Shown piece after piece: positions 38,440-50,700 of a stretch of DNA of 64,000 nt. Below the pieces are notes generated by a model. That model did not search any database, was not told where the DNA came from, and saw only the letters and a list, made by a program, of their open reading frames with translations. Each line of letters begins with the position of its first letter. Position 1 is the stretch's first letter. Source of the DNA: Burkholderia arboris (GTDB lineage: Bacteria; Pseudomonadota; Gammaproteobacteria; Burkholderiales; Burkholderiaceae); the NCBI RefSeq assembly GCF_902499125.1, contig NZ_CABVPX010000005.1:124001-188000 (forward strand). Reading direction: 5' to 3'. The position numbers and the translations under genes are program-made.

Positions 38440-38481
38440 ATTTCTGTTTCATATCGGCTTTGTATCCGCGCTGACACAAAG
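38440..38481. promoter_or_regulatory. Shared regulatory element, site B (tonB/response-regulator divergent region)
   Basis: ATTTCTGTTTCAT at 38440-38452 is followed by CTTTGTATC (38458-38466) and GACACAAAG (38473-38481), an inverted repeat with one mismatch. Element order and spacing are the same as in site A. It lies 55-96 bp upstream of the tonB start, in the 374-bp gap 38386-38759 that otherwise has no gene. Confidence 0.8.
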
Positions 38482-38759
38482 TCTTTCCGGTTGGGCAATA
38501 TCGCGGCACGACGCGCAAAACCAGACGGGGCGGCACAGGCGGACGACGCGCGGGAGCGCGTCTCCGGGAAAATACCGGGCGGGTTATCCATGACGTGAAT
38601 CCTCGTCAGGCGTCCCGATTTCTCCGCATGACCTTGCGGGGCAAGGTGCGGGGGCAATTATTTCAAGGCCGCAACAATTCGTGCAAATAGCCCTTATATT
38701 GGCGGGCAATAATGAGTGCGGGGCACACCTCACCGCCGCAACATCGGAGACAAGACGCC

Positions 38760-39470
38760 GTGAACAAAGCGATTCGTATTCTCGTCGTCGACGACGACTC
38801 GCAGATTCGCAGCCTGTTGTGCGACTGCCTTGCAGACTTCGGCATGACGACCGCGCAAGCCGGCACCGGCGCGGAAATGCATCTCGCGCTCGGCGAGGGC
38901 GGCTTCGATCTCGTGGTGCTCGACCTGATGCTGCCGGACGACGACGGCCTCAATCTCTGCCGCGAGATTCGTGCGACTTCGGAGATTCCATTGATCATCC
39001 TGACCGCGCGCGGCGAGATGACCGACCGGATCGTGGGGCTGGAACTGGGGGCCGACGACTACATCGTCAAGCCGTTCGAGCCGCGTGAACTGGTCGCGCG
39101 CATCCAGACGATCCTGCGCCGCGTACGCGCGCAAACGCAAGGCCGGACGCGGGCGCAGGAGGAAAGCCGCTTCGCCGGATGGCGGCTGCATCAAATCGGC
39201 CGTCACCTGATTGCTGCCGACAATACGGTCATTCCGTTGTCGAACGCGGAGTTTCGCCTGCTCAACGCCTTCCTTGCCGCGCCGGGGCGTGTGCTGAGCC
39301 GCGAATACCTGATGGATACCGCTCGCGGCAAGTCGATCGACACGTTCGACCGCAGCATCGACGTGCAGATATCACGCTTGCGTCAGAAGTTGCGCGAGGA
39401 CATCAAGGAGCCGCGCCTGATTCGCACGATTCGCGGGGAAGGCTACATGCTGGATGTGGGGCATCGTTAG
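38760..39470 (+). CDS. OmpR-family response regulator
   Basis: This 236-aa regulator has a receiver domain with acidic pocket (VVDDDSQ), phospho-acceptor Asp (LVVLDLMLPDDDG, near residue 52) and conserved Lys (VKPFEPREL), then a winged-helix DNA-binding domain (FRLLNAFLAAPGRVLSREYL). GTG at 38760, 11 bases after GGAG, gives the usual N-terminus (NKAIRILVVDDD). An ATG at 38712 would add 16 unrelated residues. It is the probable partner of the kinase at 29296 and the candidate binder of sites A-C. Confidence 0.93.
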   Translation: MNKAIRILVVDDDSQIRSLLCDCLADFGMTTAQAGTGAEMHLALGEGGFDLVVLDLMLPDDDGLNLCREIRATSEIPLIILTARGEMTDRIVGLELGADDYIVKPFEPRELVARIQTILRRVRAQTQGRTRAQEESRFAGWRLHQIGRHLIAADNTVIPLSNAEFRLLNAFLAAPGRVLSREYLMDTARGKSIDTFDRSIDVQISRLRQKLREDIKEPRLIRTIRGEGYMLDVGHR

Positions 39471-39483
39471 GTGTGCATGCGGT

Positions 39484-40428
39484 TCATTGCCCCGACCGCG
39501 CAAGTGCCGGATCGGCGCCCGCCGATCGAACCCGCAACGTCTCGATCAGCGCACGCAGCCCGCCGGAAACATGACGATGCCCGGGGTAGTACAGGCACAG
39601 TCCCGGCATGACCGGACACCAGTCGGTCAATACGCGTTCGAGCCGTCCGTCGTCGAGCGCAGCGCGGACGAGATGATCGGGTACGAACGCGATCCCGATG
39701 CCGTCGATCGCGGCGTCGACCATCAACGGTTGATCGGTCAGCGTGAGCGGGCCGCCGACATTCACCGTTTCGACGACACCGCGCCGCTCGAACTCCCAGC
39801 GGTAGATCGCGCCGCTGTCGAAGCGAAATCGGATGCAGTCGTGCCGATGCAGATCCTGCGGCACGGCGGGGCGCCCGCGTGCGGCGAAATAGGCCGGTGA
39901 CGCGACGGCGGCGAACTGCACCGGTTCGGACACGCGCACCGCGATCATGTCTTGCGGCACGGCCTCGGCCAGCCGGATCCCCGCATCGAATCCGCCGGCG
40001 ACGATGTCGCCGAGTGTCCCGTCGGTCACGATGTCGAGATGGACCTGCGGATAGTCGCGCAGGAAGCGCGCGAGCACCGGCTTCAGCACCATGCGGATCG
40101 CGCCTTCGCTGGCGTTGATGCGCACGGTGCCGCTGGGCGTGTCGCGCATTCCGTCGACCGCGAGCATCGCGTCGGCAACCGACGAAATCGCGGGGCGGAG
40201 CTTCTCGACGAGCCGCTCGCCGGCATCCGTCAGCGACACGCTGCGGGTCGTGCGGTTGAACAGGCGAACCCCCAGGCGCTGCTCGAGGCTCTTGATCGAA
40301 TGGCTGATCGCCGACGGCGTGACGTCGAGCTCGATCGATGCCGCGCGAAAGCTGAGGTGCGTTGCCGCGACAAGGAACACGTTGAGCGAGAACAGATCGC
40401 CGCTTTTCAATTGATGAGCTGAATTCAT
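39484..40428 (-). CDS. LysR-family transcriptional regulator
   Basis: This 314-aa regulator has an N-terminal winged HTH (FLVAATHLSFRAASIELDVT, PSAISHSIKSLEQRLG) and a C-terminal effector domain. It converges on the response-regulator gene, with stops 13 bp apart, and is divergent from the alcohol dehydrogenase at 40588, which it probably controls. The start at 40428 (MNSAHQLK) is preferred over longer frames with Arg-rich N-termini. Confidence 0.92.
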   Translation of the reverse strand: MNSAHQLKSGDLFSLNVFLVAATHLSFRAASIELDVTPSAISHSIKSLEQRLGVRLFNRTTRSVSLTDAGERLVEKLRPAISSVADAMLAVDGMRDTPSGTVRINASEGAIRMVLKPVLARFLRDYPQVHLDIVTDGTLGDIVAGGFDAGIRLAEAVPQDMIAVRVSEPVQFAAVASPAYFAARGRPAVPQDLHRHDCIRFRFDSGAIYRWEFERRGVVETVNVGGPLTLTDQPLMVDAAIDGIGIAFVPDHLVRAALDDGRLERVLTDWCPVMPGLCLYYPGHRHVSGGLRALIETLRVRSAGADPALARSGQ

Positions 40429-40587
40429 CTGGGCGTAAAGATTGGCGAGATTGTCATGATAATGCGCCTTTTCTAGACTAGGGCGTTCGTCATTGCAACG
40501 GCCGGCCGCGGTCGCGGCGACGCAGCGGCTGCGCGGGCTGACGGACTGCGCAATGAACCCGACGTTCGGTTGAACAAGGAGCAAGCA

Positions 40588-41619
40588 ATGAAGATGAAGG
40601 CGGTCGTGATGACTGGCGCCAATCGGCCCTGGGAAGTGCAGGAAGTGCCGGTTCCGGTAGCCGGGCCGGGGCAGGTGCTGGTGAAGGTTCATGCGTCCGG
40701 GATGTGCTACACGGACGTCTGGGCCACGCAAGGCTTCGGCGGCGACATTTACCCGCAGACGCCCGGCCACGAGGTCGTCGGCGAAATCGTCGAAGTGGGC
40801 GCGGGCGTGCATGCGCGCAGGGTGGGTGACCGGATCGGCACGACATGGGTGCAGTCCGCATGCGGTCGTTGCGCGTACTGTCGCGAGAATCGCCCGCTCT
40901 CCGGCCAGACGGCCGTGAACTGCGACACGCCGCGGACCACCGGGTTTGCGTCGCAGGGCGGACATGCCGAGTACATCGCCGTGGCGGCGGAAGGGACGGT
41001 GCTGTTGCCCGACGGGCTGACGTACGTCGATGCCGCGCCGATGATGTGCGCCGGCTATACGACGTGGAGCGGCTTGCGCGATGCGGCGCCGCAACCGCAC
41101 GAGAAGGTCGCCGTGCTCGGCATCGGCGGACTGGGGCACGTGGCGCTGCAACTGTCACGCGCGTGCGGCTTCGAGACCATCGCGATCACGCACTCGGCGG
41201 ACAAGCGCGACCTGGCGATCCGGCTGGGCGCCGACCAGGTCGTCGCAAACGGCGCGGAACTTCGCGAGGCGGGCGGTGCGGACGTGCTGCTTGTCACGAC
41301 CAACGAGTTCAGTACTGCAGAGGAAGCGATGGCCGGATTGCGGGTCGACGGCCGGGTGATCCTCTGCGGGCTCGACTTCAGCAAGCCATTCTCGATCGCG
41401 TCGCAGCGCAAACCGTTCCACATGATGCGTCAGCAGGTCATCGGGTCGACGCACGGCGGCTTGCGCTACCTGAGCGAGGTGCTCGAGCTTGCCGCCAGGG
41501 GCAAGGTCAAGCCGATCGTCGAGACGTTTGCGCTCGACCAGGCCACCGAAGCGTACGACCGTCTTGCGTCGGGGAAGATGCGCTTTCGCGGCGTGTTCAC
41601 GCCCGCTGGGCACCACTGA
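40588..41619 (+). CDS. Zinc-dependent alcohol dehydrogenase (MDR superfamily)
   Basis: This 343-aa enzyme has catalytic-zinc ligands in GMCYTDV (Cys 38) and TPGHEVVGEI (His 61, Glu 62), a structural-zinc lobe (CGRCAYC, with later Cys in NCDTP), and the Rossmann motif GIGGLGH. It probably interconverts a primary alcohol or aldehyde with NAD(P). AAGGAG lies 7 bases before the ATG at 40588. A LysR regulator is divergent. Confidence 0.92.
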   Translation: MKMKAVVMTGANRPWEVQEVPVPVAGPGQVLVKVHASGMCYTDVWATQGFGGDIYPQTPGHEVVGEIVEVGAGVHARRVGDRIGTTWVQSACGRCAYCRENRPLSGQTAVNCDTPRTTGFASQGGHAEYIAVAAEGTVLLPDGLTYVDAAPMMCAGYTTWSGLRDAAPQPHEKVAVLGIGGLGHVALQLSRACGFETIAITHSADKRDLAIRLGADQVVANGAELREAGGADVLLVTTNEFSTAEEAMAGLRVDGRVILCGLDFSKPFSIASQRKPFHMMRQQVIGSTHGGLRYLSEVLELAARGKVKPIVETFALDQATEAYDRLASGKMRFRGVFTPAGHH

Positions 41620-43326
<1,707 letters not shown>

Positions 43327-43328
43327 TC

Positions 43329-44369
43329 ATGGCGCAACACGAGACAGATACGGCGACGCAGCCGATGACGATGATCCAGGCGCTGCGTTCCGCGATGGAC
43401 GTGATGCTCGGGCGCGACAGCGACGTGGTCGTGTTCGGGCAGGACGTCGGTTACTTCGGCGGCGTGTTCCGCTGTACCGAAGGCTTGCAGAACAAATACG
43501 GCAAGTCGCGCGTGTTCGATGCGCCGATCTCCGAAGGCGGGATCGTCGGCGCGGCGGTCGGGATGGGCGCGTACGGGCTGCGCCCCGTGTGCGAGATCCA
43601 GTTTGCCGACTATTTCTACCCGGCGTCCGACCAGATCGTGTCGGAAGGCGCGCGGCTGCGCTATCGCTCGGCCGGCCAGTTCATCGCGCCGATGACGATC
43701 CGGATGCCGTGCGGCGGCGGCATCTACGGCGGCCAGACCCACAGCCAGAGCCCGGAGGCGATGTTCACGCAGGTGTGCGGGCTGCGCACGGTGATGCCGT
43801 CGAATCCGTACGACGCGAAAGGGCTCTTGATCGCGTCGATCGAGAACGACGATCCGGTGATCTTCCTCGAGCCGAAGCGGCTGTACAACGGGCCGTTCGA
43901 CGGCCATCACGAGCGGCCCGTCACGTCGTGGCTCAAGCATCCGGCAAGCGCGGTGCCCGAGGGCTACTACACGGTGCCGCTCGATACGGCCGCCATCGTG
44001 CGGCCCGGCAACGACGTGACGGTGCTGACGTACGGCACGACCGTGCATGTGTCGCTCGCCGCGGCCGAGGAGACGGGCATCGATGCGGAGGTGATCGACC
44101 TGCGCACACTGTGGCCGCTCGATCTCGACACGATCGTCGCATCGGTCCGCAAGACCGGGCGCTGCGTCGTGGTGCACGAGGCGACGCGCACTTGCGGCTA
44201 TGGCGCGGAACTCGTTTCGCTGGTTCAGGAACACTGCTTCTACCACCTCGAAGCGCCGGTCGAGCGCACGACGGGCTGGGACACGCCCTATCCGCATGCG
44301 CAGGAATGGGCGTACTTTCCGGGCCCGGCCCGGGTCGGTGAAGCGTTGCGACGCGTGATGGAGGCGTGA
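43329..44369 (+). CDS. bkdA2: Branched-chain 2-oxoacid dehydrogenase E1 beta subunit
   Basis: This 346-aa protein has the transketolase pyrimidine-binding domain (FGQDVGYFGGVFRCTEGL) and C-terminal domain (DLRTLWPLDLDTI) of E1 beta subunits. ATG at 43329 is favoured by a GGGAG site 8 bases upstream; a GTG at 43323, overlapping the bkdA1 stop, is the alternative. Confidence 0.96.
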   Translation: MAQHETDTATQPMTMIQALRSAMDVMLGRDSDVVVFGQDVGYFGGVFRCTEGLQNKYGKSRVFDAPISEGGIVGAAVGMGAYGLRPVCEIQFADYFYPASDQIVSEGARLRYRSAGQFIAPMTIRMPCGGGIYGGQTHSQSPEAMFTQVCGLRTVMPSNPYDAKGLLIASIENDDPVIFLEPKRLYNGPFDGHHERPVTSWLKHPASAVPEGYYTVPLDTAAIVRPGNDVTVLTYGTTVHVSLAAAEETGIDAEVIDLRTLWPLDLDTIVASVRKTGRCVVVHEATRTCGYGAELVSLVQEHCFYHLEAPVERTTGWDTPYPHAQEWAYFPGPARVGEALRRVMEA

Positions 44370-44370
44370 G

Positions 44371-45681
44371 ATGGGGATTCATGTCATCAAGATGCCGGAT
44401 ATCGGCGAAGGGATTGCCGAGGTCGAGCTGGTGGCCTGGCACGTGGAAGTCGGGCAGATGATCAAGGAAGACCAGCCGCTCGCCGACGTGATGACCGACA
44501 AGGCGGCGGTCGAGATTCCGTCGCCGGTGACGGGCAAGGTGATCGAGCTGGGCGGCCGGATCGGCGAGATGATGGCGGTCGGCAGCGAGCTGATTCGCCT
44601 CGAGGTCGAAGGCGGCGGCAATCTGAAGGCCGGTGCACCGGTGCGAGAATCAAAGGTGGAAACCGCACCGGTCGCGGCGGCGCCGTCGAAGCCGGTGGCC
44701 GACGTGCCGGCCGAACCGCCTGTCCGGCCGGCGGCGAGTCACGCTCCGGCGAAGCCGAGCCGTGCGGAACCTGCGACGCAGCCGCGCGCGGCGCTCGCGC
44801 CGGGCGAACGGCCGCTTGCGTCGCCGGCCGTGCGTCAGCGCGCGTGGGACATGGGCATCGAGCTGCGCTATGTGCGGGGCACCGGTGAAGCAGGGCGGAT
44901 CCTGCATGCGGATCTCGATGCGTATGCGGGCACGGGTGGCGGCGCGGCGCGACCGTCGCACGCCCACGGCTACGACGAACGCAACGACGAAACCGAAGTG
45001 CCGGTGATCGGCTTGCGGCGTGCGATCGCGCGCAAGATGCAGGAAGCGAAGCGCCGCATTCCGCACTTCAGTTACGTCGAGGAAATCGACGTCACCGAGC
45101 TCGAATCGTTGCGCACGGAACTGAATCGCCGCTACGGCGATACGCGCGGCAAGCTCACGCCGCTGCCGCTGCTGATCCGCGCGATGGTGATCGCGCTGCG
45201 CGACTTCCCGCAGATCAACGCGCGCTTCGACGACGAAGCGGGCGTCGTCACGCGCTACGGCGCGGTGCACATGGGGGTTGCCACGCAGACGGACGGTGGC
45301 CTCACGGTGCCGGTGCTGCGTCACGCCGAAGCGCGCGACGCGTGGTCGATCTCGGCGGAAATCGCGCGGCTCGCCGATGCGGTGCGTGCGAACCGCGCGC
45401 AGCGCGACGAGCTGAGCGGTTCGACGATCACGATCTCGAGTCTCGGCGCGCTCGGCGGCATCGTGTCGACACCGGTGATCAATCATCCGGAAGTGGGCAT
45501 CGTCGGCGTGAACCGGATCGTCGAACGCCCGATGATCCGCGACGGCGCGATCGTCGCGCGCAAGATGATGAACCTGTCGTCGTCGTTCGATCATCGCGTC
45601 GTCGATGGCGCGGATGCGGCCGAATTCATCCAGGCCGTGCGCGCGGTGCTCGAGCGCCCGGCACTGCTGTTCGTGGAGTGA
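44371..45681 (+). CDS. bkdB: Branched-chain 2-oxoacid dehydrogenase E2 (dihydrolipoyl acyltransferase)
   Basis: This 436-aa E2 has an N-terminal lipoyl domain with the modified Lys 44 (MTDKAAVE), a Pro/Ala-rich linker (residues 95-145), a peripheral-subunit-binding domain ([20 protein letters not shown]) and a catalytic acyltransferase domain ending with the active-site [12 protein letters not shown]. It starts 1 bp after bkdA2. Confidence 0.96.
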   Translation: MGIHVIKMPDIGEGIAEVELVAWHVEVGQMIKEDQPLADVMTDKAAVEIPSPVTGKVIELGGRIGEMMAVGSELIRLEVEGGGNLKAGAPVRESKVETAPVAAAPSKPVADVPAEPPVRPAASHAPAKPSRAEPATQPRAALAPGERPLASPAVRQRAWDMGIELRYVRGTGEAGRILHADLDAYAGTGGGAARPSHAHGYDERNDETEVPVIGLRRAIARKMQEAKRRIPHFSYVEEIDVTELESLRTELNRRYGDTRGKLTPLPLLIRAMVIALRDFPQINARFDDEAGVVTRYGAVHMGVATQTDGGLTVPVLRHAEARDAWSISAEIARLADAVRANRAQRDELSGSTITISSLGALGGIVSTPVINHPEVGIVGVNRIVERPMIRDGAIVARKMMNLSSSFDHRVVDGADAAEFIQAVRAVLERPALLFVE

Positions 45682-45686
45682 GCGCG

Positions 45687-47078
45687 ATGAAGAACGAACA
45701 CACCACACTGCTCGTCATCGGCGGCGGCCCGGGCGGCTACGTCGCCGCGATCCGCGCCGGCCAGCTCGGCATTCCGACCGTGCTGGTCGAGCGCGACCGG
45801 CTCGGCGGCACGTGCCTGAATATCGGCTGCATTCCGTCGAAGGCGCTGATCCACGTGGCCGACGCATTCGAACAGGCGTGCGGTCATGCGGGAGAGGGCG
45901 CGCTCGGGATCCGCGTGCACAAGCCCGAGATCGACATCGGGAAAAGCGTCGCGTGGAAGGACGGCATCGTCGACCGGCTGACGCGCGGCGTCGGCGCGCT
46001 GCTCAAGAAGAACGGCGTGCGCGTGCTGCATGGCGACGCACACGTGGTCGACGGCAAGACCGTCGACGTCGTCACCGGCGGGCACTCGGTGCGGATCAGT
46101 TGCGAACACCTGCTGCTCGCGACGGGTTCCGAGCCGGTCGAACTGCCGACGATGCCGTTCGGCGGGCACGTCGTGTCATCGACCGAGGCATTGTCGCCCG
46201 CGACGCTGCCGAAGCGGCTGGTCGTCGTCGGGGCCGGGTATATCGGGCTCGAACTCGGGACCGTCTATCGCAAGCTTGGCGTCGACGTCAGCATCGTCGA
46301 AGCGGCCGAGCGCGTGCTGCCTGCGTACGATGCGGAACTCGGGCGGCCGGTTGCCGATTCGCTTGCGCGGCTCGGTGTCCGGCTGTGGCTCGGCCACAAG
46401 GTGCTCGGGCTGGCGGAGCATGGCGCGGTGCGCGTGCAGGCCGCCGACGGCGCGGAGCAGACGCTGCCGGCCGATCGCGTGCTGGTTGCCGTTGGCCGCC
46501 GGCCGCGCGTCGACGGCTTCGGGCTCGAGACGCTGCAGCTCGATCGTAACGGCCGTGCGCTGCGGATCGACGACGAATGCCGGACGTCGATGCGCAACGT
46601 GTGGGCGATCGGCGATGTCGCGGGCGAGCCGATGCTCGCGCATCGCGCGATGGCGCAGGGCGAGATGGTCGCCGAGCTGATTGCCGGCCGGCGCCGCCAG
46701 TTCGTGCCTGCGTCGATTCCGGCCGTGTGCTTCACCGATCCCGAGATCGTGACGGCCGGCTGGTCGCCGGACGATGCGCACGCGGCCGGCGTCGATTGCC
46801 TGAGCGCATCGTTTCCGTTCGCGGCGAACGGGCGCGCGATGACGTTGCAGGCGACCGAGGGGTTCGTGCGCGTTGTCGCGCGGCGCGACAACCACCTGAT
46901 CGTCGGCTGGCAAGCGGTCGGGCGCGGTGTGTCGGAGCTGGCTGCCGCGTTCTCGCAGTCGCTGGAGATGGGCGCGCGGCTGGAGGACATCGGCGGTACG
47001 ATCCACGCGCACCCGACGTTGGGCGAAGCGCTGCAGGAGGCTGCGCTGCGTGCGCTCGGGCATGCGTTGCACGTCTGA
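45687..47078 (+). CDS. lpdV: Dihydrolipoyl dehydrogenase (E3) of the bkd complex
   Basis: This 463-aa FAD enzyme has the N-terminal dinucleotide motif ([15 protein letters not shown]), redox disulfide Cys 43 and Cys 48 ([13 protein letters not shown]), an NAD-binding [10 protein letters not shown] segment and the C-terminal [10 protein letters not shown] with the catalytic His and Glu. It reoxidises the lipoyl arm of BkdB. It starts 5 bp after the bkdB stop and ends the operon. Confidence 0.96.
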   Translation: MKNEHTTLLVIGGGPGGYVAAIRAGQLGIPTVLVERDRLGGTCLNIGCIPSKALIHVADAFEQACGHAGEGALGIRVHKPEIDIGKSVAWKDGIVDRLTRGVGALLKKNGVRVLHGDAHVVDGKTVDVVTGGHSVRISCEHLLLATGSEPVELPTMPFGGHVVSSTEALSPATLPKRLVVVGAGYIGLELGTVYRKLGVDVSIVEAAERVLPAYDAELGRPVADSLARLGVRLWLGHKVLGLAEHGAVRVQAADGAEQTLPADRVLVAVGRRPRVDGFGLETLQLDRNGRALRIDDECRTSMRNVWAIGDVAGEPMLAHRAMAQGEMVAELIAGRRRQFVPASIPAVCFTDPEIVTAGWSPDDAHAAGVDCLSASFPFAANGRAMTLQATEGFVRVVARRDNHLIVGWQAVGRGVSELAAAFSQSLEMGARLEDIGGTIHAHPTLGEALQEAALRALGHALHV

Positions 47079-47123
47079 CGTGCGGTTTGCCTGAAACGGA
47101 GCCGCCGGTGCGCAATGTGCGCA

Positions 47124-47660
47124 CCGGCTGAAGCAGCTTGCCGATCCGGATTTCACGGTGCTGGCTGCGCAGGAGCTGGCCGTCGCGTCGAACCTGCTGA
47201 CCTGACCGCCGTCGAGGCCGGGATCGGCCTGAAGGTCGGCCTGCCGGCATGCAGGCTGCTCGGATACGGGCTGTTGAGCAGCGCGACGGGCATGAACGCC
47301 GTCGCGCTGGCCGGCCGCTGTCTGGCGCCGACCTATACGTTTGTCGGGATGACGTTCCGCCGCGTCGGGTCGCACGATGCGATTCGGTTCGACGCATGGC
47401 CGGAGCTCGCTGCCAACGTGCAGCGTTTCTTCGTCGAACGTGCGATGGGGGCGACATGCCGCGTATTGCGCGACGTGATCGGCAGCGCCTTCGAACTCGC
47501 GACGTTCGACCTGACGTACGACGCCGGCGCCGGCACCGAAGCGAAACAGACGGTGCTCGGCGCGAAGATCCGGTACGGCCAGCCTGCCAGTACGCCCACG
47601 TTCGAACACGCGCATCTCGAGCGGCCGCTGCGTAGCACGCGATCCGGCACGACTGCGCCG
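47124..47660 (+). pseudogene. Frameshifted, truncated AraC-family regulator (ligand-domain remnant)
   Basis: The stretch encodes pieces of the N-terminal 'arabinose-binding' domain of OruR-type AraC regulators. The first piece (LADPDFTVLAAQELAVASNL, starting near 47134) ends at a TGA at 47203-47205. The next piece continues in another frame (GIGLKVGLPACRLLGYGLLS, from about 47220) up to HAHLERPL near 47630. There is no start region and no C-terminal helix-turn-helix, so it cannot be functional. It lies between lpdV and a terminator, probably the remains of a former regulator. Confidence 0.8.
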
Positions 47661-47663
47661 ATG

Positions 47664-47704
47664 AAAAAAAGCCCGTGAACGACCTGACGTTCACGGGCTT
47701 TTCC
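47664..47704. terminator. Bidirectional Rho-independent terminator
   Basis: AAGCCCGTGAAC (47669-47680) and GTTCACGGGCTT (47689-47700) form a perfect 12-bp stem with an 8-nt loop, with A7 before and TTTT after. It can end transcription from both the bkd side and the minus-strand adhesin gene (stop at 47753). Confidence 0.92.
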
Positions 47705-47752
47705 GTTTTGCGGCGGAGCGGGCCGGCACGTACCGCTGCGGCCCGCGCGGCA

Positions 47753-50700
47753 TCACCACGAATGTCCGATGCCGCCGTTGACCATCATGCGCGAGCCGTT
47801 CACCGTGCCGACGCCGAGCTTGATCACGGTGTTCTGCGTGATCCGCGCGCTGCCGCCGACGGCGATCGCCGTATAGCCGCCGTAGTTGCCGAATCCGGCG
47901 CCGACCGAGACGACCTTGCCCGGATCGACTTGCGGCATGCCCGCGAGCGCGCCGGCGATCGCGATCCCCGAATACGCGTTGCGTGCGAGATCGTTCACGC
48001 CTTGCTGAATCGCGCCGACCCGCTGGTCGGTGTAGCGGTTCGCCGATTCCGTCGCCGTCGTCAGTTGGTTCAGGTTGACCGCGTCGGTACCCTGCGTGCC
48101 CGGTGCGACGTTGACGATCTGGCGCTGCTGTTCGGCGGTGCCGACCGAGACCACGTTCGAGCGGCCACCGTCGTTCGAGTTCGCGCCGATCGCGACCGAA
48201 TTGGAGCCGGCCGTGACGGTCGGCGCATCGGTGCCCGAGCCGTTCATGTCCGCGGTGATGCCCGTGTTGCGCGATGCCGACGTCGACAGGTTGTTGATCT
48301 GCGCATTGATGTTCGTCACGCTGGTCGACAGCGACGACACGCGGTCGTTGGTCGTCGACAGGCCGGTTGACAGCGACGTCACGCTCGTCGACGTGGACGT
48401 CGACAGCGAGCCCAGCGCTTCGTTGGTCGACGACAGGCCGGTCGACAGCGAACCGATGCTGGTCGACGTCGACGTGGACAACGACGCGAGGTTGCTGTTC
48501 GTCGAGCTGAGCCCGGTCGACAGCGACGCGACGTTCAGGTTGGTCGCATGCAGTTGGCTGCCGTTGATCGCATCGGTGCTGTCGGCGCTCACGCGGCCGG
48601 CCGCGACGTTCTGGATCTGGCGTTCCTGGCCCGGTGCGCCGACGCTGAACACGCCGAACGGGTTCGCGCCCGCATACGCGCCGAAACGCAGGTCGCCGAT
48701 GGCCGACGACGACACGCCGACGGCCGCGCCGGTGACCGAGCGGTTGCCGATCGCCACCGAGTTGTCGAGGTTGGCGACCGCGTTCGGGCCGATCGCGACG
48801 CTGTTCGCGCCGGTGGCCTGGCTGTCGGCTTCGGTCGAGTTCGCGTGGAAGTACTTCGCACCCTTCGCGTTGAGATTGTCGATCGCGTCGCCCACGTTGG
48901 TGTGGGTCGTCGTCGTGCCGTCGTTGTTGTACGTCACGTACGACGGCGCGGTGATCTTCCCGGTCGCCGGATCGTACGCGGCGCCGCCGCCGAGCGCGTC
49001 GGCCGTGCTGTTGCCGAGGTTCGTCGTGTTGACGGTGACCGAACTGATGCTCGTCGACAGCGAGCCGAGGCCCGACGAGGTCGACGTGGACAGCGACGTC
49101 ATCGTGCTGTCGGTCGCGCTGAGGCCGGTCGACAGCGAGTGGATGCCCGTCGATGCGGACGTCGACAGCGACGCGAGCGTGCTGTTGGTCGTCGACAAGC
49201 CGGTCGAGGCCGACGTCGACAACGACGTGACGGTGTCGTTGGTCGTGCTCAGGCCGGTCGACAGCGACACGAAGCCGGTCGACGTCGAGGTCGACAGCGA
49301 GACCAGATTGTCATTCGTTGTACTGATCGTAGTGGACAAGGAACCGGCGGTCGTCGACGTTGCGGTCGACAGCGACGTCAGGTTCTTGCCGAGCGTGTCG
49401 ATGCCGGTCGATGCCGATGTGGACAGCGAAACCAGCGTGTTGCGGGTCGTCGACAGGCCGGTGGACGTGGCGGTCGACAGCGATGCGACGGTGTTGTCGG
49501 TCGTGCTCAGCCCGGTCGACAGCGAAGCCATGTTGCTGTCGACGATGCGCAGGCTGTCGGCGGTCGAGGTCGACAGCGACGTGAGCGTGTCGTTCGTCTT
49601 GGAGAGACCGGTCGACGTCGACGTCGACAGCGACGCGATCGACGATTCGGTCGAGGTCGACAGGCTCGCGAGATTGGAGCCGACCGTGCTGAGTTCGACG
49701 TTGGTCGCGTTCAGCTGCGAGCCGTTGACGGCGTCGGTGCTTTTCTCGGCCAGCCGGCCTGCGGCGACGTTGGTCACGGTACGTTCACGGCCGGCCGCGC
49801 CGACACTGACGGTCGAGGCAGGGGCGGTGCCGGCGAAATCGTACGTGGTGCCGTTGATCGTCGCGCCGCTCGTGCCGATGGCCGCCGCGGTCACGGAGCC
49901 GGAGCCCAGTGCGACCGCGCCGGCGTCGGCAGCCGTTGCGCTCGCACCGAGTGCGACCGCACCGGCGCCCGACGCGATGGCACGCGGGCCGATCGCGCTC
50001 GCAGCCTGTGCGCTGGCGTTGGCCTGCGTGCCGACCGACACGCTGGTGGCGGCCGAACTCGTCGCGCGGTCACCCAGCGCGAGTGCGCTCGTCGCGGTGG
50101 CGGCGGCGGACGAGCCGGCGCCCAGCGCGCCGCGCGCGGTGGCTTCCGCCGCACGGCCGAGTGCCGTGCCCGTGTGGCTCGACGACGCGTTGGCGCCGAT
50201 GGCCATGCTGTTCTCCGTGGCCGAGCTGTTGTAGCCGATCGCGGTGGCGCCGGTGTAGCCGCCCGTGCCGGCCTTCGCGCCCGCGCCGAGCGCGATCACG
50301 CCGAAGCCGCCGCCCGTCGTGACCGCACTGGCGTCCTGGCCGATCGCGACGTTGCCGGCGCCGGTCGAGCCGCTGCTGCTGGCCGCGCCCGCGCCGATTG
50401 CGACGTCCGCCTGGCCGGCTGCCGATGCGTTCACGCCGGCCGCGAGCGCGTTGAGGCCCGTGGCGCCGTCGTTGTTGTAGTTCGCGCCGGCCGTGCCGCC
50501 GTCGTTGACGCTGTAGTAGCGCGTGGTCGCGGCATCGATCGCGGCCGACGTGGACGTCGACAGCGAAGTGAGGCCGGTCGCGACCGACGTCGACAGCGAC
50601 GTCATCGTGGTGCCGGTCGTGCTCAGCCCGGTCGACAGCGACGTGAGGCCGGTCGATGCCGCTGCGTCGACGGCGGCCAGCTGCCGGACGTTGACGGCAT

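Noticed and set aside
24992-39470. MlrA-type (CAAX-protease-like) microcystinase within the locus
   Set aside because: No protein with the EExxxR/HxxxB pattern and multiple spans was seen, so a claim of full microcystin degradation is not made.
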